Made by a program: the position numbers and the translations under genes. DNA of 64,000 bases, taken from assembly GCA_032716605.1 (NCBI GenBank), contig CM064552.1, forward strand, positions 7,994,525 through 8,058,524, in the 5' to 3' direction. Position 1 is the first letter of the stretch. Every line of letters begins with the position of its first letter. Below the pieces are notes generated by a model, which worked only from the letters and a program-made list of their open reading frames with translations, made no database searches and was not told where the DNA came from. Shown one piece after another: positions 54,799 through 64,000 of the stretch. This stretch comes from Paralithodes platypus (taxonomy: Eukaryota > Arthropoda > Malacostraca > Decapoda > Lithodidae).

Positions 54799-55139
54799 GT
54801 AAGTATTGTAGGTTTTAAAATTGCTGGCCTCCATCATCCAGGTGAGTAATTACTCCTATTACCTATTAGGCCTAGCCTACTAGCCTAGGCTTATTGTGAA
54901 TAACATGAGACAGTTGTTGAATAGGCTATATTTTATTTTGTGTTGTATGATCCCAGGGGAGGACTGACATTTTATGGAAAATATGTGTAGGCCTACGCCC
55001 ACTAGCCTACTCCTAATTATACCAATATGAGCCCAGACCTGGCCTAGCCGCCTAGCCTAGTCCTAATTGTTAGATAATTCGATAAATCTACAGTTATAAT
55101 ACCCCTATTTTGTCGCTATTCTGTTGGTACTAATGGGTT
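54799..55139. other. TAGGCC-rich sequence, no gene
   Basis: Contains TAGGCCTAGCCTAC-type words. No gene or element boundary was recognised. Confidence 0.4.
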
Positions 55140-55147
55140 AATATTAT

Positions 55148-55432
55148 GGTTATACTGATGTTTTGGACCGACAGTTAGCCCATCGATCTGTTTAGGCCTA
55201 ATAGGTCCGGTAGAGCATATACATCATTGCTATATATGGCATTAAGAGCTGAAATGTATTATAAGGGAGAAAAAAACAAAAATGCTAAAATACATGTATA
55301 GGCCTAGGCTACTGTAAAACTAAGTTTTTCAGCCAGTACCCAACCAGCGGGGGTGTGAGGGCGGCAGCCCCCACCCATATACTAGGTTAGGTTAGGTTAG
55401 GTTGTTAAGTTAGGCTAATAGCCTAGGCTAGC

Positions 55433-55474
<42 letters not shown>

Positions 55475-56057
55475 CCCAACCAGCGGGGGTGTGGGGGCAG
55501 CAGCCCCCACCCATATACTAGGTTAGGTTAGGTAAGGTTGTTAGGTTAGGCTAATAGCCTAGAACATTAAAAAAAAAAAAAAAAAAAATCTAACCCAACC
55601 AGCGGTTGGGGGCGGCAGCCCCCACCCATAATACTAGGATAGGTTAGGTAAGGTTGTTAGGTTAGGCTAATGTCTTCCCAAAGTTGACTATTTTTATAAC
55701 ATGAAATAATTATTAGGCTACCCCTCCACCCCGTGAAATCCGAGCCAGCTTTCGTCAAAAGTTGGCTCGGGTATTCACAAAATTGGGTTGTATGGGTTTG
55801 CAATTTGGGAAAACCCGAGCCAAGTTTTGATACAAAACGCTATATTATTGTATTTTTACGCTTTTAACCCCTCATTTTCCCTGAACTTCATAGCCCTCCC
55901 CACTAGTGGGGGGCGTGTTTTTAGATTGTGGGATAATAGGTAAATACTCATTTCCGCTCCTCTTCAGTATAAAACAACACTATATCTGAAGGAAAAATTA
56001 CAAAAAACAAAATAAAACTTACTGAAATCGCTGTCGGTCCAAAAAGTAAGGTTTACC
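55148..56057 (-). mobile_element. GGTTATAC-TIR DNA element, copy 1 (inverted)
   Basis: It starts GGTTATACTGATGTTTTGGA and ends with the reverse complement of the family's other end (GGTAAACC...). AATATTAT flanks it on both sides (55140-55147 and 56058-56065), a perfect 8-bp target duplication. The interior holds three tandem modules of poly-A/T, TTAGG run and GGGGGC-hairpin. No transposase reading is present, so it is non-autonomous. An 8-bp duplication fits hAT, P or Merlin superfamilies, but the termini do not settle which. Confidence 0.88.
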
Positions 56058-56602
56058 AATATTATTAGTAGTAGACTTAGTATAGTTTGATGATGCGCGG
56101 AAATGTATATTTGACTTGAAATAGATACATTGAAGTATTACAAACCTTCGCAAACCCATAAACAGGGAACGTGAGCAGGTTTTAGACCGTCGCGCACCCA
56201 TAAACAGGGAATGTGAGGGGGAGTTTAGACCGTCGCGGAAACAGGTTACTTTTCGGTTAGGTTAGGTTAGGCTAATGTTAAAAATACTAAAATGCGATGG
56301 TCCTCGGTATTAAACAACACTGTATAGCCTAGGCCTATCAAAGAAAAAAATAAAAACAACAACAAATTACCTGAAAAACTCTTATCTGGTTGGTGATAAT
56401 TTTTTATCAAAATAAGTTTTTTTTCCAGTTTCCGCGTCTGCTGAACCATCCAAAAACACGCTAAAAGGCGTGTTTTGAAGGGTGGAGGTGGTGGGGGGTA
56501 GTGGGGGAGGGGTAGTATAACTGTAGATTTACCGATAATTCTACAACTTCACAACCCCTGATTTGTCGCTATTATGTTGCTCCTACAGTAATAGGTTAAA
56601 GG
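56058..56602. other. Spacer between inverted elements, unidentified repeat
   Basis: It contains a duplicated phrase (ACCCATAAACAGGGAA near 56154 and 56200), TTAGACCGTCGCG twice, and AACTGTAGATTTACCGATAA near its right end. The latter is an inverted match to 55070-55105, so an older inverted-repeat element may enclose copy 1. Confidence 0.45.
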
Positions 56603-57486
56603 GGTAAACCTGACTTTTTGGACCGACAGCGATTTCAGTAAGTTTTATTTTGTTTTTTGTAATTTTTCCTTCAGATATAGTGTTGTTTTATACTGAAGAG
56701 GAGCGGAAATGAGTATTTACCCATTATCCAACAATCTAAAAACACGCCCATCACAAGTGGGGAGGGCTATGAAGTTCAGGGAAAATGAGGGGTTAAAAGC
56801 GTAAAAATACAATAATATAGCGTTTTGTATTAAAACTTGGCTCGGGTTTTCCCAAATTGCAAACCCATACAACCCAATTTTGTGAATACCCGAGCCAACT
56901 TTTGACGAAAGCTGGCTCGGATTTCACGGGGTGGAGTGGGTAGCCTAATATCTCATGTTATAAAAATAGTCAACTTTGGGAAGACATTAGCCTAACCTAA
57001 CCTATCCTAGTATTATGGGTGGGGTCTGCCGCCCCCACACACCCGCTGGTTGGGTTAGATTTTTTTTTTTTTTTTTTTTAATGTTCTAGGCTATTAGCCT
57101 AACCTAACAACCTTACCTAACCTAACCTAGTATATGGGTGGGGGCTGCTGCCCCCACACCCCCGCTGGTTGGGTTACTTTTTTTTTTTTTTTTTTTTTTT
57201 TATATGTGCTAGGCTATTAGCCTAACTTAACCTAACCTAACCTAACCTAGTATATGGGTGGGGGCTGCCGCCCCCACACCCCCGCTGGTTGGGTACTGGC
57301 TGAAAAACTTATTGTTTTACAGTAGCCTAGGCCTATACATGTATTTTAGCGTTTTTGTTTTTTTCTCCCTTATAATACATTTCAGCTCTTAATGCCATAT
57401 ATAGCAATGATGTATATGCTCTACCGGACCTATTAGGCCTAAACAGATCGATGGGCTAACTGTCGGTCCAAAACATCAGTATAACC
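56603..57486 (+). mobile_element. GGTTATAC-TIR DNA element, copy 2
   Basis: It starts GGTAAACCTGACTTTTTGGA and ends CATCAGTATAACC. GTTAAAGG flanks it at 56595-56602 and 57487-57494. It is 884 bp, in the orientation opposite to copy 1. It carries three internal modules (around 56985, 57090 and 57215), each with a CCTAA run, the GGTGGGGGC hairpin and CCCGCTGGTTGGGTTA, two of them followed by a T run. Confidence 0.9.
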
Positions 57487-57546
57487 GTTAAAGGTAAATA
57501 TATAGACCTAGGAGACGCAACAACGCGTTTTTCAGGTATTTTATTT

Positions 57547-57712
57547 TTGTCTATCTAGCCTATCTATATGCTCAGGCCCAATCCCCATTTTGGGGGTAGC
57601 CGACTCAAGACAGAGCAAGAACAGGGAAAACACAAAAACAACATAAAACAACAAATAAACACAGATAAAAAGCACAAACTCACACACATCCAGGTCACCC
57701 AGGAGAAGACCC
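57547..57712 (-). mobile_element. RTE-C LINE 3' end, part 2 (terminal)
   Basis: The plus strand begins with a CTATC-type tail and ATATGCTCAGGCCCAATCCC, then GGGGGTAGCCGACTCAAG and CACACACATCCAGGTCACCC. It stops at the left target duplication GAAGACCC of the third TIR element and resumes at 58605. Confidence 0.78.
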
Positions 57713-58604
57713 GGTAAACCTGACGTTTTGGACCGACAGCGATTTCAGTAAGTTTTATTTTGTTTTTTGTAATTTTTCCTTCAGATATAGTGTTGTTTTA
57801 TACTGAAGAGGAGCGGAAATGAGTATTTACCCATTATCCAACAATCTAAAAACACGTCCCCCACTAGTGGGGAGGGCTATGAAGTTCAGGGAAAATGAGG
57901 GGTTAAAAGCGTAAAAATACAATAATATAGCGTTTTGTATCAAATCTTGGCTCGGGTTTTCCCAAATTGCAAACCCATAAAACCCAATTTTGTGAATACC
58001 CGAGCCAACTTTTGACGAAAGCTGGCTCGGATTTCACGGGGTGGAGTGGGTAGCCTAATATTTCATTTTATAAAAATAGTCAACTTTGGGAAGACATTAG
58101 CCTAACCCAACAACCTTACCTAACCTATCCTAGTATTATGGGTGGGGGCTGCCACCGCCACACCCCCGCTGGTTGGGTTAGACTATCTTTTTTTCTGTTT
58201 TTTTTTTAATGTTCTAGGCTATTAGCCTAACCTAACAACCTTACCTAACCTAACCTAGTATATGGGAGGGGGCTGCCGCCCCCACACCCCCGCTGGTTGG
58301 GTTACTGTGTTTTTTTTTTTTTTTTTTTATTTTTTTTTATTTTATGTGCTATTAGCCTAACTTAACAACCTAACCTAGTATATGGGTGGGGGCTGCCGCC
58401 CCCACACCCCCGCTGGTTGGGTACTGGCTGAAAAACTTATTGTTTTACAGTATATATGAATTTTAGCATTTTTTGTTTTTTTCTCCCTTATAATACATTT
58501 CAGCTCTTAATGACATATATAGCAATGATGTATATGCTCTACCAGACCTATTAGGCCTAAAAAGATCGATGGGCTAACTGTCGGTCCAAAACATCAGTAT
58601 AACC
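57713..58604 (+). mobile_element. GGTTATAC-TIR DNA element, copy 3
   Basis: Start GGTAAACCTGACGTTTTGGA, end CATCAGTATAACC, 892 bp. GAAGACCC flanks it at 57705-57712 and 58605-58612. It interrupts an RTE-C 3' UTR that reads continuously when the element and one duplication are removed. The three internal modules are as in copy 2. Confidence 0.92.
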
Positions 58605-58890
58605 GAAGACCCAGAGACCAGGGTCACCAAGGTCGCTCCAGCACTCCCCCGGCCCCCAACCACCCGGAGAGGTTCCGATCTCGGCAGGCAGACATGCAGC
58701 GGAGCCAAAGCCACAAGCCCTCCCACCACACTTCCAGGCGCACCCTTCATATTAATCGTCTCCCCGGGCCAGGCGCCTGATGGACTATTATCTAGTCTAA
58801 CTTGCGCCCGACCCCTTACTCCAAATGACCACGTGTTCACTCAACTATTCACAAGCATTCTCTATTCACTCCTGTCCTACTTCTTCTTTT
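58605..58890 (-). mobile_element. RTE-C LINE 3' region, part 1
   Basis: Continues from 57712 with GACCCAGAGACCAGGGTCAC, CTCGGCAGGCAGACATGCAG and CTGATGGACTATTATCTAGT, then the C-terminal end of the ORF (reverse of ATTCACAAGCATTCTCTATT). It lacks the 34-base micro-insertion seen at 51387-51420. Confidence 0.75.
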
Positions 58891-59040
58891 TCTTCTTGTG
58901 GAGTTGCTGTCCCTTTTTCGAGCCAGCTCACCTATGCACCGGTGATCTCTTCTCCAGAAACAGCTAGAGCTTGATTAAGAATTAGATTAGAAAATATGCA
59001 GTCGTAGAAAGGATAGTTAAAGAAAAAGAATTGAAGTATA
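58891..59040. other. No recognised feature
   Basis: Short spacer before LINE-X. Confidence 0.4.
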
Positions 59041-60905
59041 TTGCTTAAGCAGAACTCTCCTCTCCCTATTTTACCCCCTCCTCCACCTCCCAATATCTTG
59101 TTCTCTCCTTACCTTAATTTAACTTTTCCCCTCTCTACTATTTAATCTCATTTATCTTCCTCCCCCACTCTGATCACCTTCTCCCCCCTCACCCTATTCT
59201 ATTCTATTCCGTTTTCTCTTCTGCCACACCTGCTCCAGGAATCTTTTCACTACTTTCATTCTTTTCCCCATTTCCCCATCTACCCCCTCTTATGTCCCGA
59301 GACCTAACACAAATTTTACACCCTCATCCTCCTCCTCTTTCTGTTCTTCCCATTCCCTCTCCCCTACCACCCGTTTCAACTCATTTTCCAACCCATCTCT
59401 CTCCTCTGCATACCCCTGGCACTCTGTCACTATATGTTCTATTGTCTCCTCCACTCTCCTCCCTCCCACCTCACACTTCAGACACTCTCTCACCCCCCCA
59501 TTCCACCTCCATGTTCTCCTATTTGTCTCTAATGCTCCTGCCCTAGCCTTAAACAGTAGTTCAGCTCCCCAACTTCCGTCATAAAACTCCTCTTTTCTCG
59601 GTCTCCCCTTGCTTCTATATCTTATCAAAGTTATCAGTGTACTTTTCTTCTCCATATTTCTCTTCCATTCCTGTCTTCCTACTTCCTTCACTCTCGTTCC
59701 TATCTCTTTCTCTAGTCTCCTTCCCTGACCTAGTCCTGCATTACTCCCTACATCTCTCCACTCCTCTCCCACCCTTCTTAAGGCTTCTTTGTTTCACTCC
59801 TATTTTTTTCAGTTTTCTCTTACACTCTTGCCCATCTACTCTTCCCCTCCCCCCATTCATACACTCTCCTTGGCCACCTATTATCCTCCATCTCCTCCAA
59901 CCTACTCTTGTACCTCAACTTTGCCTTCGCCACTCTTTCCTCAAACGTACTCGGTACTCCATCCCATCTCCCCTCTCACTGCTTCATTTGCTGTCCACCT
60001 TCTTGCTCCTAACCCTATTCTTCCCATTTTATTTTGTCCCGTCTCCAGTCTATTTATTTCTCCCCCTGTACTCCCTCTCACATCCATCCCGTACATTATT
60101 CTCGGCACTTCAAATTCCTTCCACACCTCTCTTACTATTTTATATTTATTCACTCTGGTTTTTGTCACATTCCACAGTTTCCCACTACACTGCTCCACCT
60201 TCATGATTTTCTCATTCATTGTCCTTTGTTGCCCTTCCCTCCCTATCCATACCCCTAAATACAGTACTGTACTTCACTTCCTCCCTTGTTTCTATTCTTT
60301 CCCCTCCTATCCTCATTTCTACTGCCTCTGGTCCATTTACTACTATCATACTGCTTTTCTCTACACTGAACTTCATTTCTAGGTATGTGCCAAACCTTTC
60401 CGCCTCCTGCAACATTTCCCTCATATACTTACTTTTGATACTTTTGATACTTTTGATGTGTTCGCCACTCTTCTAGCGGCACCAAGGAGCGCGGCGCCCC
60501 TCGTTATGGGTGGTGTATCTTCCTCTGTCTCTGCTATCAACACTACGTCATCAGCAAACGTCAGAATTGCTAGCCCTATTGCTATTGCCCTATTTTCACT
60601 CCTTGTCCCTTACTCTTAATTCTCCTCACCAACTCCTCCATGCACATTGCAAACATTAATGGTGACAAGTTACATCCCTGCCTTAACCCTTTCCTTCTCC
60701 TGATTCCTTTCACTGCAATATTTGTCCACACAATCTCTGTCTCCGCCCCTTCATACATATTCATTATCATGTTCCTTATCATCCTACTCACTCCTAGTTT
60801 CTCCATCACTGCTTCTGCAACTCCCCTACTAATCTTATCATATGCCTTCTCCACATCCAAACACACTATAAACACACATTTCCCTTGCTTTGCCTTTTTC
60901 TCTAT
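59041..60905 (-). mobile_element. LINE-X (unclassified), second half of RT and C-terminus
   Basis: The minus strand reads FIVCLDVEKAYDKISRGVAE, GLRQGCNLSPLMFAMCMEEL, FADDVVLIAETEEDT near 60525-60575, then MKFSVEKSSMIVVNGPEAVE, VPRIMYGMDVRGSTGGEINR and a C-terminal block with CLKCEVGGRRVEETIEHIVT, a C-x2-C...H...C arrangement. An unrelated segment of about 80 bp sits after the FADD region (60433-60515). Frames change several times. Removing the RTE-A at 60906-63120 joins this to 63121-64000. Confidence 0.8.
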
Positions 60906-63120
60906 CTATCTATCTATCTATTGCCTGACGCCGTGATCCCCGAAGGGGTGGCCACGAACGAACCGCCCCCATGCACCTCTGTCCCCAGTCAGTCGACGCC
61001 CCTCCCCCCAACCAGCACCGCCTTCGTTCATGTAGTTCCTCACTCCATCCTTCCACCTCATATTCGGTCTACCTCTCCCCCTCTGTCCCTCCACCTCGCT
61101 CTCGTACACCCTCTTAGTCATTCTCTCGCTTTCCATACGTTCCATATGGCCGAACCATCTCAAGTTGTTCCTTTTCACACTTTCCAGCACATCTACCTCC
61201 ACACCACACCTCCTTCTTACTTCCTCATTAGTCTGTCTATCCCTCCATGTAACTCCGCACGCACTCCTTAAGTAATTCATTTCCACTGCTCTCACTCTTG
61301 GTCTGAGTCTCTCAACCAACGTCCATGCTTCGCTTCCGTAAGTCAGTGTCGGGATTACCACACTGTCATGCAAGGACTTCTTCACTTCCATACTGACCAC
61401 CCTATTTCTTGTTACTGCTTTTAGCGTTCCTACAACCCTCTTCCCCTGTTGTACCCTCTCCCGCACCTCTTCATCCATAGTCCCATCTTTACTCAACACA
61501 CTGCCCAGATACTTAAAAGAGTTGACGATCTCCATAGCCTGACCGTTCAGCTTCACCTCACACTCTGTGACTTCACCCCTTTCGAAGACCATAACCTTGC
61601 TCTTCCCCGTATTTACCTTCAAATTCCGTTTTTCGCACACTGTTCCAAACTCATTTACCAGACCCTGCAACTCCCATTCATTATCACTCATCAGAACTGT
61701 ATCATCCGCAAACAGCAGTATAGGTAGCTTCCACTCAATTCCCTCCCTTTTCAGCGATACACCAACATCCACTGCTCTTGATAGTATTTCTTTCATAACT
61801 CCATCCATATATACAGTAAACAACCACGGGGACATCACACACCCCTGTTTCAAACCAACATTCAGGTCAAAGAACTCGCTCTGCTCACTCTCCACACGTA
61901 CTGCCGCCTTTGCACCCTCATACATGCTCTTCACTGCTTTCAGCAACTTGCCCTCTACTCCGTATATTCTAAGTACTTTCCACAAACCTTCTCTATCCAC
62001 TCTGTCATAGGCCTTCTCCAAGTCCATAAAGGCAACATACACCTTTTGTTTCTTCTCCAGATACTTCTCCACAACACAATTCAGGGTAAAAATCTGATCT
62101 ACACATCCTCTTCCCTTCCTAAAACCTCCCTGCTCGTCGCCTATCCATTTCTCCGTTCTCACTCTCACTCTCACTCTCTCAATCACTACCCTACTGTATA
62201 CCTTCCCTACTACGCTTAGAAGACATATTCCTCGGTGGTTACCACACACTCCTCTTTCCCCTTTGCCCTTATATAGGGGGACTATTATGCCAGTCTTCCA
62301 GTCATCGGGTGCACTCCCCTTCTCCCATGCTAGTTTGCACATTTTCCATACCCATTCTATCACTATCTCACCACCATACCTCAACATTTCCCCACACACT
62401 CCATCTGTTCCTGGTGCTTTCCCCAACTTCACTCTTTTCATGGCTTCCCACACTTCTGACCTCCTGATCCCCACCTCCTCCTCCACTACTTCTCTTCTTC
62501 TCCCTCCCATACCATATCCAGCTATGTTTGCTGGCTCTTCATTCCTTTCATTTAGCAACTCACTGAAGTACTCCCTCCATCTTTCGACTCTCTCTCTTGC
62601 TTCTCGGCTAGCATTATCCCATTCTTATCTTTCACACCCTTACTGTTTCCCTTGCTACCTTCCCTAACTTTCTTGACTTCTTTCCAGAACAGTTTCTTAC
62701 TCTCCCTCCATTTTACACTCAGATTCCTTCCAAATTCCTCATCTACTCTTCTCTTACTTACCTTCACTACTCTCTTCACCACCCTCTTACTCTCCACGTA
62801 CCTCGCTCGTTTCTGTCTCTCGGAATCTTCATTCCCTCTACTACCCAACCACTCTCTATATGCTTTCTTCTTTTCTTCCACAGCTATTCTTACCTCTTCT
62901 GTCCACCATGCTGTACCTTTCACTCCCCTCCCTCTTCTCCTCACTCCACACACCTCCTCACATGCTGCACAGATCTCATCCTTAAACACCTTGCTCATCT
63001 CCTCCATAACTTCCAGGTCGAACCCACCTAGTCGTCTTTCCACTGCTCTCCTGTACTCCTCCCTGACTTCCTCCTCCTGCAACCTCTCCACCCTCCTCAC
63101 CATTCCACCCTCCTCTATAA
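60906..63120 (-). mobile_element. RTE-A LINE, nearly intact from linker to tail
   Basis: The minus strand encodes a linker (AWWTEEVRIAVEEKKKAYRE), RT blocks (LGKAPGTDGVCGEMLRYGGE, VPLYKGKGERGVCGNHRGIC, AFMDLEKAYDRVDREGLWKV, GLKQGCVMSPWLFTVYMDGV), the catalytic FADD at 61701-61712, FKYLGSVLSKDGT, and the C-terminus ending RGHPFGDHGVRQ with the ATAG tail. One open frame runs from about 62558 to 60918. Upstream coding is separated only by what looks like a two-base slip in a GA run (about 62585-62598). It is 5'-truncated (no endonuclease) and inserted in LINE-X in the same orientation. Confidence 0.92.
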
Positions 63121-64000
63121 TCTCTATAATCTCTATAATCTCATTTAATATATATATATTGTCTGTTCCTCTTCTCCCCTTCCTAAACCCATTTTGCTCT
63201 TCACTAAGTAGGATCCTTTCTTCTACATACTCTCCTACCCTCTCCTTTAGTATCCCATAAAATATCTTATTTATTATGTTTATTACTGTTATTGGTCTAT
63301 AACTCCCCATTTCGTGCAAATTTTTCGCTCCTCCTTTGTAAATCAATGTGACCCTTTCTTCTTTCCATCTTGCTGGTATTTCTTCCTCCTCCAATATTTT
63401 ATCAAATAGCTTCTTTAACATTCTAACTATCATCTCCCCTCCTTCAATATACATCTCTGCTGTTATCCCATCCGGCCCTGCCGCTTTGTTTCTCTTCAGC
63501 TTCTTCACACTCCTCCTAATCTCCTCACTCACCATCTCATTCATATTTTCATCTATTTCTTCCTCATTTAGTTCAATATTCCATTGCCCTACTCTTATTT
63601 GGTCATTTACCCCTCCCACTTCCTCCCAGTATCTTTTTATTTCCTCTCCAATTTTATTTACATCCCTAACTTTTTCCCCACCTACGTTCAGCTCCACTAC
63701 TACCTTTTCCCTCCTTTTTTCTCTTTTTAACCATCTATACCACTCAGCTTTTCCTTTGTTCCCCTTCTTCTTTATTCTGTCAATTTCTTTCTGTTCATGC
63801 TTCTCTATTGCTCCTCTTATTAAGTTTTTTGTGTTTTTTCTTTCCCTCTCGTATTCTTCCCTTGCTATTCGAATTTCCTCCTCACTTATATTTTCCCCTT
63901 CTCCAACTCTTTCCTAATCCTATTCCTCTCTTTCCTCTTCTTCCTCGCCTCCTTAATGTCTTTATTCCACCACCCTTTCATTCCTCTACCTTTCCTCCCT
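63121..64000 (-). mobile_element. LINE-X, linker and first half of RT
   Basis: The minus strand reads KGWWNKDIKEARKKRKERNR at the window edge (the WWN linker motif of LINEs), then VKKLKRNKAAGPDGITAEMY, LIYKGGAKNLHEMGSYRPIT and LLSEEQNGFRKGRRGTDNIY. It ends at LNEIIE, where RTE-A begins; DVEKAYDK resumes on the far side at about 60850. The element extends beyond the window. Confidence 0.82.

Noticed and set aside
59637..60382. Long plus-strand open frames rich in Ser, Leu, Pro and Phe
   Set aside because: They are antisense to LINE-X coding sequence, and their composition follows from the complementary Lys/Glu/Arg-rich frames.
62263..63917. Plus-strand open frames opposite RTE-A and LINE-X
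   Set aside because: Antisense shadows of clear minus-strand RT readings, with no independent domain.
1..64000. CRISPR arrays, bacterial operons, phage or virus genomes
   Set aside because: No regularly spaced repeats with unique spacers, no ribosome-binding-site-spaced gene runs, and no capsid, integrase or envelope readings were seen. All RT readings are LINE-type.

Overview
The window looks like nuclear DNA of an arthropod, most likely a decapod crustacean. This is an inference. It rests on TTAGG-type runs (the arthropod telomere motif), introns with GT/AG borders, tRNA-derived SINEs, and dense RTE, CR1, L2 and Jockey-type LINEs. No bacterial operon, rRNA gene, CRISPR array or virus genome was recognised. 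About two thirds of the sequence can be assigned to mobile elements. Host coding sequence is sparse: a three-exon Mpv17-family gene, two exons of a beta-adaptin-like gene, a THAP-domain exon, a possible P2RX7-type exon and a possible signal-peptide exon.

The dominant large-scale feature is a pair of direct copies. Bases 9856-30750 (copy A) match bases 30851-51779 (copy B) from end to end, and the two meet at a 100-base run of N (30751-30850). The last 20.9 kb before the gap therefore repeat as the first 20.9 kb after it. This is the expected picture when two overlapping contigs or haplotigs are scaffolded without merging, so most features in this span appear twice and the true locus is probably about 43 kb. 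Frameshifts in the Mpv17 gene and in one LINE are reciprocal: where one copy is broken the other is intact. Base substitutions concentrate in about 23.4-24.6 kb (A) / 44.5-45.65 kb (B), which suggests the copies come from two haplotypes.

Layout. 1-7340: an L2-like LINE (+) split into three pieces by two CR1-like LINEs (-), one of which carries an RTE-A insertion. 7341-9855: the beta-adaptin exons (-) and two inverted AAC-tailed repeats. Copies A and B hold, in order: an RTE-A remnant split by a solo-LTR-like element, the P2RX7-like exon fused to a MITE, a three-unit tandem repeat, the THAP exon (-), another RTE-A remnant, a cluster of MITEs with GGATGTAGT ends, an RTE-B LINE with a PHD-like zinc finger, the Mpv17-like gene (+), several SINEs, and Jockey-like and RTE-C LINE ends. 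51780-59040: a mariner-like MITE with TA duplications, the signal-peptide exon candidate, and three copies of a 0.9-kb TIR element, each with its own perfect 8-bp target duplication. 59041-64000: an unclassified LINE (LINE-X, -) interrupted by a nearly intact RTE-A.

Family labels used here: RTE-A has an ORF ending GHPFGDHGVRQ and an ATAG tail. RTE-B has a PHD-like finger and a TATG tail. RTE-C has the C-terminal motif RPPLRWRDCVRQAL and a 3' end in GGGCCTGAG. All are working names assigned from motifs by eye; no database search was possible.
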